NCBI GenBank assembly: GCA_045615545.1
Contig: JAZLFA010000007.1
Location: 1-42,804, forward strand
From: SIG220 sp045615545
GTDB taxonomy: Bacteria > Bacillota_I > Bacilli_A > RFN20 > CAG-826
Direction of reading: 5' to 3'
Length of the DNA: 42,804 nucleotides
Shown: piece after piece, positions 15,580-22,771 of the stretch
Layout: each line of letters opens with the position of its first letter
How positions within the stretch are numbered: position 1 is the stretch's first letter
Program-made: the position numbers and the translations under genes
The notes under the pieces: generated by a model
Databases searched by the model: none
Seen by the model: the letters and a program-made list of their open reading frames with translations, nothing else
What the model was told of the DNA's origin: nothing

Positions 15580-16230
15580 ATGGAAGAATTAAATAATGAG
15601 CAACAAACTAAAAGAAAAAACGTTTTTACAAATAAGAATTTTACTTTGACGTTTTTGGGTGCATTAGTGTCTAATGTCGCGTCGCTATTTTATTCTTTTG
15701 CAGTTAGTTTTTATATTTTAAAAATCACTGATAACAACGCTCTACTTCAAGGCTTATATTTAGCCGCTGGTGGAGTGACGTTCTGCATTGTCACCTTGTT
15801 TGGTGGAGTGATTAGTGATCGCTTTAACAAAGCTAAAATCATGTATATATGTGATTACTTAAAAGGGGCAATCATCATCGGATTCACTTTTTTATTAATG
15901 TTTGTTATTAAAACTACAACCGGACAAGTAGTGGCGTTATTTATCGTTTCAATACTTCTTAACGCTATAGCGGGTATATTTACTCCATTACTAGTTACAA
16001 TCAATGTTCCATCAACTACAGTGATGATGAGAATTATTGATAAAGATAAATTTGGTAAAGTCAGCAGCGTGCTTAATATTGGTAGCCAAGGTTTAATTCC
16101 TTTATCAGTTTTATTAGGTGGTGTCGCTATTACATATATCGGTTCATTAGGTTTAATAAGTGTCTGTGCAGGTGGATTTTTATTAATATCGCTAATATTG
16201 TTCTTTAACAAACCAGTTAGGGAACTATAA
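15580..16230 (+). CDS. Internally deleted MFS transporter
   Basis: 216 aa, about half the usual 400-420 of MFS drug-efflux (MefA-like, MFS_3) proteins. The first three or four membrane spans are normal, including the inter-helix GGVISDRFNKAKIM motif (about residues 75-88). Near residue 130 the sequence jumps from the first half (NAIAGIFTP) to what looks like the second half (NVPSTTVMMRIIDKDKFGKVSSVLNIGSQGLIPL…), ending in the family's VREL tail. The reading frame is kept, so this looks like an in-frame deletion of about 200 residues. Transport activity is doubtful. Co-transcribed with the XRE gene (3-bp gap, GAGGAG upstream). Confidence 0.75.
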   Translation: MEELNNEQQTKRKNVFTNKNFTLTFLGALVSNVASLFYSFAVSFYILKITDNNALLQGLYLAAGGVTFCIVTLFGGVISDRFNKAKIMYICDYLKGAIIIGFTFLLMFVIKTTTGQVVALFIVSILLNAIAGIFTPLLVTINVPSTTVMMRIIDKDKFGKVSSVLNIGSQGLIPLSVLLGGVAITYIGSLGLISVCAGGFLLISLILFFNKPVREL

Positions 16231-16240
16231 CTGCCATAAA

Positions 16241-16363
16241 ATGCCCCATTATGGACAAGACATAGAAGATAAATTGAAAAAACCATTTGAAAGCAGAAAG
16301 GAAATACTAGAAAGTTCTGGTATTTCTATAACTTTTGAAGATTTACTTAAATATTATAAATAG
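16241..16363 (+). CDS. Possible 40-aa hydrophilic peptide
   Basis: ATG 16241 to TAG 16363, MPHYGQDIEDKLKKPFESRK…, charged, no signal or membrane span. There is no ribosome site, and it starts 10 bases after the MFS stop, so it may be the eroded tail of a larger gene. No family recognised. Confidence 0.25.
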   Translation: MPHYGQDIEDKLKKPFESRKEILESSGISITFEDLLKYYK

Positions 16364-16378
16364 TGAGGTGATTATCCT

Positions 16379-16465
16379 ATGAAGAAGTTGGGAAGCGTTT
16401 TGGCCGAGTTCTTTTTATTGGCATCGTCTTTAGTAATAATTGGCAAAAAGATAATTTATGCATAA
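16379..16465 (+). CDS. 28-aa single-span membrane peptide
   Basis: MKKLGSVLAEFFLLASSLVI followed by IGKKIIYA: one hydrophobic helix flanked by lysines. GAGGTG ribosome site at 16365-16370, 8 nt before the ATG. Its last codons overlap the first operator repeat of fic-3 (TTATGCATAAA, where TAA is the stop). Size and charge pattern would suit a small membrane-acting peptide, but no family is recognised. Confidence 0.4.
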   Translation: MKKLGSVLAEFFLLASSLVIIGKKIIYA

Positions 16466-16553
16466 AAAAATTAAAATATTATGCAGAAAAAATTGACATT
16501 ATGCATAAAAATGCGTAAACTTTATGCAGAAAGAAGGGTTAATTATGCACAAA
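16456..16553 (+). promoter_or_regulatory. Five-copy operator array at the fic-3 promoter
   Basis: TTATGCANAAA occurs at 16456, 16479, 16499, 16522 and 16543, with steps of 23, 20, 23 and 21 bp, so all copies lie on one DNA face. The variable base is T, G, T, G, C. The promoter TTGACA (16493-16498), 17 bp, TAAACT (16516-16521) is embedded in it, with copy 3 filling the spacer. The fifth copy contains the fic-3 ATG. A regulator bound here would block both transcription and start-codon access. Confidence 0.8.
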
Positions 16554-17594
16554 TTTGATTATTCATTCCTAAACAAAAGCCAATTGAATGGAAATTTGAT
16601 CAATGTTTTAACAAGTATCTATTCAATGAAAAGTGTTGATGGGCTTAGAAAGGGAAATTTTCCAAATGTTTATAGTGAATTACAAAAAATAGCAATTGTT
16701 CAATCTGTCAAAAGTAGTAATGCTATCGAAAATATTATTACTACAGACGAAAGAATTAACGCTATTGTAAATCAACATAGCGAGCCACTAAATCACGATG
16801 AACAAGAAATAGCTGGATACCGTGATGTTCTTAACCAAATTCATACTAATTATGAAAATCTTTCTTTCAATGAAGAAAATATTATTAATTTTCATGAATT
16901 GCTCTTGCGTTCCGCTAAACCTACTCAAGCTGGTCATTATAAAAAAGATGACAATGTTATTATGGAAGTTCGAAAAGATGGGTCTAGATCAATCAGATTT
17001 AAACCAATATCTGCAAAAGATACTCCCGAAGCAATGAACCAATTATTTTTAGCTTATATTGATGCACGAGACAATTTGAATATAAATCCTCTATTATTAA
17101 TACCGTGTGTAATTTTAGATTTCTTATGTATTCATCCATTTGCAGATGGTAATGGAAGAATGTCTAGATTATTAACATTACTTTTACTATATAAAAATGG
17201 ATTTGATGCAGGAAAATATATATCTTTTGAGGAACAAATTAACAATAACAAGGGACTATACTATGAAGCTTTGCGTAAATCATCTTTAGGTTGGGAAGAG
17301 GGAAAAAACGATTATGGATTTTTTATTGAAAATTTCCTAATCACTTTATTTAGTTGTTATAAAGAATTAGATAAAAGATTTGCTACTGTCAATAGTGCAA
17401 AAGTTAATAAACAATCAAGAATTGAGGCAACAGTATTAAATAGCGTATTGCCTATTTCAAAATCTGAGATTTGTAATATTTTGCCAGACGTTTCTCCAAC
17501 AACCGTTGAGTTGGTTTTGTCTCAGTTGGTCAAGAATAATAAAGTAACAAAAGTTGGAACGGGAAAGAAGGTTCGCTATTTAAGAAAACAATAA
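16545..17594 (+). CDS. Fic-domain protein, paralogue of fic-1 (fic-3)
   Basis: 349 aa from ATG 16545, chosen because it aligns with the fic-1 start MHKF; an in-frame ATG at 16524 gives 7 more residues. The active motif HPFADGNGR is intact (197-205). The inhibitory motif is S58-NAI-E62-N63. The C-terminal winged helix (ISKSEICNILPDVSPTTVELVLSQLVKNNKV) matches fic-1. Both are class II Fic proteins with a likely DNA-binding tail and share the TTATGCANAAA operator, so they may repress each other. The pair looks like a duplication within the island or two independent captures of one family. Target protein unknown. Confidence 0.9.
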   Translation: MHKFDYSFLNKSQLNGNLINVLTSIYSMKSVDGLRKGNFPNVYSELQKIAIVQSVKSSNAIENIITTDERINAIVNQHSEPLNHDEQEIAGYRDVLNQIHTNYENLSFNEENIINFHELLLRSAKPTQAGHYKKDDNVIMEVRKDGSRSIRFKPISAKDTPEAMNQLFLAYIDARDNLNINPLLLIPCVILDFLCIHPFADGNGRMSRLLTLLLLYKNGFDAGKYISFEEQINNNKGLYYEALRKSSLGWEEGKNDYGFFIENFLITLFSCYKELDKRFATVNSAKVNKQSRIEATVLNSVLPISKSEICNILPDVSPTTVELVLSQLVKNNKVTKVGTGKKVRYLRKQ

Positions 17595-17765
17595 TCAACA
17601 TACTGTCTAAATAAGGCATGGTGTTAGAGATTAATAAAAACTATCTTTTATCATTTTAAATAATGGATATATAAGGTCTTTAATGCTCTAATTGTTTTGA
17701 ACCAAACGTTTCATAGCAGTTATGTATTCTTTAGGGATCTGCTAATTTTAATAGAGTTTGTTTAT

Positions 17766-17882
17766 ATGTTGATTATAGAGGTCTTTGTATTGCTTATTCT
17801 ATTGTTTTGTTTGCCTATTATCTTTATAACGCTATTGTGTGGATTTATTTTGTTTCAAAACGGTAAGTATCTAACTGACTAA
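17766..17882 (+). CDS. Possible small hydrophobic membrane protein
   Basis: A frame from ATG 17766 encodes 38 aa (MLIIEVFVLLILLFCLPIIF…), almost wholly hydrophobic; a TTG at 17697 would give 61 aa. Neither start has a good ribosome site. Unrecognised. It could be real or a chance open frame in AT-rich DNA. Confidence 0.3.
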   Translation: MLIIEVFVLLILLFCLPIIFITLLCGFILFQNGKYLTD

Positions 17883-17916
17883 CTTATTTATGTTGTTGTG
17901 TAATGATGTTTTTAAC

Positions 17917-17941
17917 AAGTCGCTTTAATGGTGACTTTTTT
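17917..17941 (+). terminator. Intrinsic terminator
   Basis: AAGTCGC (17917-17923) pairs with GTGACTT (17931-17937) and runs into TTTTTT. It closes the fic-3 / small membrane ORF unit. Confidence 0.75.
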
Positions 17942-18031
17942 AAACTATATAAAATGATAATTCTTAGACTTTGTATTTGTGATAATTCGTTATAGGACAT
18001 AAAATGGATAATAGATTTTGGGGGATTTATT

Positions 18032-18559
18032 ATGGCTACATATTTAGCTTATGGATGTGGAAAAAGAAACCACGATTTTATTTTAACAACAGAAGATTAT
18101 CAACACGTGTTTGAAGCAAACTTAGTTAAAGGAAGGATTTTTGGTGCTTCTGATTTTGAGTTTGTCGATGTTAATTCTAAAAAGAAAACAATTCATAAGG
18201 TTGGGAAAACACTTACAAAAAGAACTGGCACCGGCGTTGGCAATTCTTCCGTCGGCGTTGTTACATCATCATCATTTAAATTTGACGGAGAAGACGTTTT
18301 TAATTACTTAGCAAACAAAGGTTATGTCGTCAAACTTGCCAAAACACATTTAGTTAATTCTGAGTTTTCGTTATTTAAAGGCGGAGCGGTCATTGCTACT
18401 TTAACAATAAACGTTAAGGGTCCGAGACAGGCCAATGTAAGCGGAATAGGGGGAACCCAAAGAAATACCGCGATTAAAACAGAATCTACTGATTATGAAG
18501 CCTTGTTTATGGCGGCATTCTTGATCTCAAGAGTAGAGATGTCTAAAAGATTTAAATAA
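18032..18559 (+). CDS. Unknown 175-aa protein
   Basis: I do not recognise a family. It has no signal peptide or membrane span. The sequence alternates short beta-like stretches with glycines (FEANLVKGRIFGASDFEFVDV, VNSEFSLFKGGAVIATLTINVKG) and has a low-complexity GTGVGNSSVGVVTSSS segment near residues 72-87. A beta-rich cytosolic fold, remotely like tubby/LURP-type barrels, is a guess. The ATG has a GGGGG-type ribosome site, and an excellent terminator follows, so it is a single-gene unit. It sits at the right edge of the accessory island. Confidence 0.7.
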   Translation: MATYLAYGCGKRNHDFILTTEDYQHVFEANLVKGRIFGASDFEFVDVNSKKKTIHKVGKTLTKRTGTGVGNSSVGVVTSSSFKFDGEDVFNYLANKGYVVKLAKTHLVNSEFSLFKGGAVIATLTINVKGPRQANVSGIGGTQRNTAIKTESTDYEALFMAAFLISRVEMSKRFK

Positions 18560-18570
18560 ATTATCTTGGC

Positions 18571-18602
18571 AAAAGAACTTGTTGTTACGCAAGTTCTTTT
18601 AT
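18571..18602 (+). terminator. Strong terminator after the unknown protein
   Basis: AAAAGAACTTG (18571-18581) and CAAGTTCTTTT (18590-18600) form a perfect 11-bp stem with an 8-base loop. The stem carries A and T tracts on its two sides and so could act on both strands. Confidence 0.9.
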
Positions 18603-18645
18603 TATCCGCCATCAAACTTGATAGTCATTTTATTTATACTATGGC

Positions 18646-18849
18646 ATGTTTTATTCAAGCTATTCAAAACTAATGCGAAGTCACTTAAAAGATATTATTG
18701 ATGGTATAGATGTCCAATTTGAAACATATTGTAATAAAATAATGGCCCTTGATAATACCTTATATGGTGGAGGCATAAATTCTTATAAAACGATGAGTGA
18801 TAGATTTATATCATGGTTTGCAAGAAGAAATGTATTTTTGATAAACTAA
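18646..18849 (+). pseudogene. Possible CotH-type C-terminal fragment
   Basis: A 67-aa open frame, MFYSSYSKLMRSHLKDIIDG…, ending RFISWFARRNVFLIN. No ribosome site. The layout GGxN…-hydrophobic-x-WF-x-RR-x-x-FL resembles, by eye, the last 45 residues of the neighbouring CotH-family protein (GGNISIAFENIRYLNSYIEERYKTLMN). It could be the tail of a lost second CotH gene on the opposite strand. The alternative is a small unrecognised gene or a chance frame. Confidence 0.3.
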
Positions 18850-18853
18850 TATC

Positions 18854-20821
18854 TTAAATAATTATATCTTTTAGTTCGCCATTCATTAATGTTTTATAAC
18901 GTTCTTCAATATATGAATTTAGATAACGAATATTTTCAAATGCAATAGAAATATTTCCGCCTTGCCATGTTTTTGCGTTACTAATTAATTCTTCTGCAAT
19001 GTTACCGGCTTCGTTTAATAGCTCGTGTTTTATAGTTTCGATATTATTAACTAAATACCTTTTATAAATTGGATAAAAATCTTTTTTAAGTTCTGGATTT
19101 TGATAACTTCGTGCTAACCAAGGGTTTCTTAAGTGGCGTGAAAATGGCTCATGATCTTTAAAAGGATCTTCATATGGTTGAGACTTTGCTCTAAAACCAA
19201 ATGCAACTGTATCGTAATCCCAGCATGGTCCAACAATCAATTTGCTGTTCCCATCTTTATGAAGTTTAAAGCTTGTCCAGTTGTGATCACATTCATCAAC
19301 GAAATCATCAATAATACACATTTGAAATAAAGAATTTGTATCAATATACTTTTTCATTTCATCGCTATTATTTGCTATTACGGCTTCGTAAGCGTTTTTA
19401 AGTAAGCTTCTTAGATAATTTAACCAGTTTGAAAACATAACGCTGGAATCTTTCTTTTTGTCATAGTCCGGGAAAGAATCGATTTCTGGATAAGATATGT
19501 CATAATAACGTGTCCATCCGTCTGAAGTATCGAATTTAATATAGGTTTTGTTAAGAATATCTTCCGAAGATGGTTCCCTTCCAATTCTTTCGTTGTGTTC
19601 AACCAAGAAAGAGATATCTTCTAATTTTGTGTTTAGCTCGATATCCATTTCGTTTCCAACTCTTCCTTCCTTTTCATCTGGTTGTTCACAAAGAGTATAC
19701 AAACCCATATTTACTCCATTTAATATTAGATTTACGTGCGTCATATTGAATGGAAATATAAAATTATCTAGATGAGAAACCATTTTTTGAACAATATAAT
19801 TGTGTAAAGCGCTCCCATCATAGTACTCTGCTAATAACACCCAACTTTTAGCTTTTGTTAATCCCAAAACACTTTGCTTTTTATCAAATTTGATGCGATA
19901 AGCTTTTTTTGGAGCTCTAAGAGTAGAATTACCTCTTAGTTTTACTCCTGCTAACATTTCGTGAATATCAGTTTCTTCTGGTGTTTTATGTTCTATAGAA
20001 ACATTTGATGTTACATATTCTTTTTTTGTCGAAATCGGTTTATGAGAACCATCTGGGTTTGTTTCTGTTGTGATTGTAACGGTAGGAAGGTCAGTTTGTT
20101 CGAAAACATGAGAACCATTATCGTACTTATATGAGATATCAAATTCTTTTATATTTACATTTGAATTTCCGTTATACGAAAGAGAAAAGTACTTTCCCTC
20201 TAAGTTGCCTATATCTTTATTGTTCGACACATTGATTGGGTTTAAATATGGCATAGGGTAATCTCCTATATAAAGATAAAGGTTATTTACATCACCATCG
20301 GCCTCAATATGTATTTTTGAAATGTTAACGAATGGAGTTGTGTTAATCAAAACGCCATTATGTTTAAAAGAGAACGCATATCCAGATTTCGAAATGAGCC
20401 TGCTGCCATACAAATCGTATCCCTTATCAGTATGTGTAGCATTGGTATGGCCATCAATTGATAGTGGGTTTTCTTGATTGATAATTATTTTAGTTTTCGG
20501 AATAGGAAGTGGTTCGACGCTCACATCACCACAACGTTTGCAAATTACCCCAACGGTCTTTCCTTCACAGTCTGGTGTTGGTTCAATGAAATTTGTATTT
20601 TGATAATTATGGCCTAACGCTGGAATAACTTTTGAAGCAACCAAAATTTCTTTGCAGTCATCACATACAGCGTAACCTGTCTCACCAAATTTTGTGCATG
20701 TTGGTTCGACATTCCCTTCGATATGAGTATGTTGGTGTTTACAGCTTGTTTCGGAACAAGAAAACAATAACGGAACAGCCAATGCTCCGACCAAAAACAA
20801 AGTTAATGAACATCTTTTCAT
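18854..20821 (-). CDS. CotH-kinase-family lipoprotein
   Basis: 655 aa. A signal peptide ends in a lipobox LLFSC (Cys22), so the protein is anchored outside the membrane. The N-terminal part (about 25-105) has spaced CxxC pairs and a GHNY motif (CDDC, CKRC), typical of Cys-rich surface repeats in gut Firmicutes. The CotH domain follows: RGNSTLRAPKKAYRIKF (around 293-309), KSWVLLAEYYDGSALHNY and the metal site WDYDTVAFG. CotH enzymes are atypical kinases that phosphorylate surface or coat proteins; sporulation is not implied. It is leftward, divergent from the capsule operon, and may act on the surface layer that operon builds. No ribosome site; -10-like TAATAT (plus-strand 20826-20831) is just upstream. 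Confidence 0.88.
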   Translation of the reverse strand: MKRCSLTLFLVGALAVPLLFSCSETSCKHQHTHIEGNVEPTCTKFGETGYAVCDDCKEILVASKVIPALGHNYQNTNFIEPTPDCEGKTVGVICKRCGDVSVEPLPIPKTKIIINQENPLSIDGHTNATHTDKGYDLYGSRLISKSGYAFSFKHNGVLINTTPFVNISKIHIEADGDVNNLYLYIGDYPMPYLNPINVSNNKDIGNLEGKYFSLSYNGNSNVNIKEFDISYKYDNGSHVFEQTDLPTVTITTETNPDGSHKPISTKKEYVTSNVSIEHKTPEETDIHEMLAGVKLRGNSTLRAPKKAYRIKFDKKQSVLGLTKAKSWVLLAEYYDGSALHNYIVQKMVSHLDNFIFPFNMTHVNLILNGVNMGLYTLCEQPDEKEGRVGNEMDIELNTKLEDISFLVEHNERIGREPSSEDILNKTYIKFDTSDGWTRYYDISYPEIDSFPDYDKKKDSSVMFSNWLNYLRSLLKNAYEAVIANNSDEMKKYIDTNSLFQMCIIDDFVDECDHNWTSFKLHKDGNSKLIVGPCWDYDTVAFGFRAKSQPYEDPFKDHEPFSRHLRNPWLARSYQNPELKKDFYPIYKRYLVNNIETIKHELLNEAGNIAEELISNAKTWQGGNISIAFENIRYLNSYIEERYKTLMNGELKDIII

Positions 20822-20839
20822 GTTTATATTATGAGGTAA

Positions 20840-20849
20840 TGCGTACGCA
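20840..20849. promoter_or_regulatory. Perfect palindrome upstream of cotH
   Basis: TGCGTACGCA is a 10-bp perfect palindrome lying within the likely -35/-10 spacer of the leftward cotH promoter, next to the sequence TTGCACT (20851-20857). A candidate repressor site. Confidence 0.4.
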
Positions 20850-20850
20850 C

Positions 20851-21114
20851 TTGCACTAAAAAAATTTTCTTAACTTTTTGCTATTTTGTAGATGCATATC
20901 AAAAAGAGGTTAAAACGCGCAAACAACTAATAAAATGTTGAAAAAACAAAAAACTCAACATTAGTAAAATGATAAAAAATGTCAAAAAAATATTTTTTTA
21001 TTATTGTTTTTGTGCAAAATAGTGGCTTTTTATATGAGTTATACGCGAATTGCAAGGATTTTGAAAAAGTGCAAAAACTATGCAAATTAATTTTTATAAT
21101 TTTTTACTTGCACT
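20851..21114. promoter_or_regulatory. Divergent region with four TTGCACT/AGTGCAA sites
   Basis: The 338-bp divergent spacer has no gene. The 7-mer TTGCACT occurs at 20851 and 21108, and its inverse as TGTGCAA (21011-21017, one mismatch) and AGTGCAA (21068-21074). One copy serves as the -35 of the capsule promoter and one lies at the cotH promoter. This suggests one regulator acting on both. Confidence 0.45.
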
Positions 21115-21136
21115 ATGTGAAAAAATGTATTTTAAT
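21108..21136 (+). promoter_or_regulatory. Promoter of the polysaccharide operon
   Basis: TTGCAC (21108-21113), 17 bp, TTTAAT (21131-21136). An AGGAGG ribosome site follows at about 21148-21153, ahead of the ATG at 21160. Confidence 0.7.
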
Positions 21137-21159
21137 ATAGCAGGTTTAGGAGGAAAGAT

Positions 21160-21915
21160 ATGGCTAACCCAAATAACCAAAACCAACCAATAACTACTAA
21201 TTATAACGTTGATTACTTCATCAGCGATTTTAGTGTTTTTAATGGTTATTATGTTCCTGATACATTTGCTGATGTTGAAGACGATAAAGTTAGCAAGACG
21301 TATTTATTCTTCAAACGCGCATTTGATATTGCCGTTTCTTTTGTTGGTTTCGTGTGTGCGTCACCTGTTCTTTTGTTACTTAGTGCAATAGTTAAGTTTT
21401 CATCAAAAGGACCAATTTTATTTAAAGATCGTCGCCTTGGCTTAAATGGAAAAGAAATAAAAGTTTACAAATTCCGCACTATGTATATTGATGCTGAAAC
21501 AAATATCGATAAATATCTTACTGAGGAAGAAAAACATATTTGGCAAGTTGAGAGAAAGCTTGATAATGATCCACGTGTAACAAAAATCGGCAGATTATTA
21601 AGAAAGACCTCTCTAGATGAATTACCACAATTGTTAAATATCTTGATTGGTAATATGAGTTTTGTTGGCCCTAGACCTATCACAAGAAGAGAAATTGATG
21701 CTAATTTTAATTACTATCAACAAGAAAGACTCTTTAAGTGCAAACCAGGTCTAACTGGGTACTGGCAAGTATATGGTCGTAGCGATGTTGATTTTAAGTC
21801 CGGAGAAAGACAAAGATTGGAACTTGAATACTATTTCAGACGCTCTTTCTTATTTGATATAAAATTATTCTTACTAACTGTCCCAGCTGTTTTAAAACAA
21901 AAGGGAGCTAAATAA
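21160..21915 (+). CDS. Initiating undecaprenyl-phosphate sugar phosphotransferase
   Basis: 251 aa. It transfers a sugar-1-phosphate from a nucleotide sugar to undecaprenyl phosphate, the first step of repeat-unit assembly at the inner membrane. It has the short single-span layout: a hydrophobic reentrant helix at about 49-70, then the bacterial sugar transferase core GPILFKDRRLGLNGKEIKVYKFRTM, DPRVTKIGRLLRKTSLDELPQL, NMSFVGPRP and CKPGLTGYWQV. The long N-terminal extension of WbaP/WcaJ types is missing. Sugar specificity cannot be read from the sequence. First gene of the rightward operon, with a good promoter and AGGAGG. Confidence 0.93.
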   Translation: MANPNNQNQPITTNYNVDYFISDFSVFNGYYVPDTFADVEDDKVSKTYLFFKRAFDIAVSFVGFVCASPVLLLLSAIVKFSSKGPILFKDRRLGLNGKEIKVYKFRTMYIDAETNIDKYLTEEEKHIWQVERKLDNDPRVTKIGRLLRKTSLDELPQLLNILIGNMSFVGPRPITRREIDANFNYYQQERLFKCKPGLTGYWQVYGRSDVDFKSGERQRLELEYYFRRSFLFDIKLFLLTVPAVLKQKGAK

Positions 21916-21916
21916 T

Positions 21917-22771
21917 TTGAAAACCGAACTATCAATTGGTTTTATCATTCTTACATGGAATTCGGATCAATATATCCAAGGATGTATTGATTCAATTTTT
22001 TTATTACCAAATGTAAATGTCTATATTTCTGTATTTGATAATGGCTCTAAAGATAACACAATTTCTATATTAAAAAAATATGAATGTGATAAACGTGTTT
22101 TTGTTAATAGAGTCGAAACAAATATTGGTACAACAAAATCGAGAAATATTGCATTTAAATCTCTTCCAAAATGCGATTATATATGTGTTTTAGATTCTGA
22201 TACAGAAATCAAAGATACAGCGTCGTTTATTAATATGATTTATTATTTAAATAATAATAATGTTGGTATTATTGGACCAAAATTAGTTAATGATAAACTA
22301 ACACAGCCATCAGCTAGACCTGTTCCGTCAATAAAAGACAAATTTAAGCAATTTATTCCATGCAAAAAAGTAAAAAAAGAAATTGAAGAAAAGAATAATT
22401 TATTAAGATTTTTATCTAATTCAAACGATGTTATTTATGCTGGATATTTGATGAGTGCATGCTTTGTTCTTCCTTATAAATTGTTTGTCGAAATAAATGG
22501 TTTTGATGAAAAAATATTTTATGCCCCCGAAGATGTAGATTTTTGTGTCCGTGTTTGGGATAAAGGATATCCGGTTTGCTTATACAAATACTGTCAAGTT
22601 TTCCATTATTGGCAAAGAATATCAAGAAAAAAGATATTTAGTAAACATAATTTTGAACATATCAAAGGATTGTTGTATATTAAAAGAAAGTTTAAGAAAA
22701 CTTTAATTAAATATATCAATACAACCTGCGAAGAAAAAAATGGAACTAAAGTTAACAAAAACGAACTATAG
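21917..22771 (+). CDS. Family 2 glycosyltransferase
   Basis: 284 aa, GT-A fold. FIILTWNSDQYIQGCIDSI opens the nucleotide-binding domain; DSDTE (about residue 94) is the DxD-type metal site, and APEDVDFCVRVWDKGYPV carries the catalytic-base region. These features fit inverting rhamnosyl- or glucosyltransferases acting on lipid-linked repeat units in the cytosol. The start codon is TTG, placed by AAAGGGAG nine bases upstream that overlaps the end of the preceding gene. Sugar and linkage unknown; rhamnose is plausible given the rml genes downstream. Confidence 0.88.
   Translation: MKTELSIGFIILTWNSDQYIQGCIDSIFLLPNVNVYISVFDNGSKDNTISILKKYECDKRVFVNRVETNIGTTKSRNIAFKSLPKCDYICVLDSDTEIKDTASFINMIYYLNNNNVGIIGPKLVNDKLTQPSARPVPSIKDKFKQFIPCKKVKKEIEEKNNLLRFLSNSNDVIYAGYLMSACFVLPYKLFVEINGFDEKIFYAPEDVDFCVRVWDKGYPVCLYKYCQVFHYWQRISRKKIFSKHNFEHIKGLLYIKRKFKKTLIKYINTTCEEKNGTKVNKNEL

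Noticed and set aside
9544..18602. Complete prophage or conjugative element
   Set aside because: No integrase, terminase, capsid, relaxase or secretion genes are present; only small cassettes and attachment-like remnants are seen.
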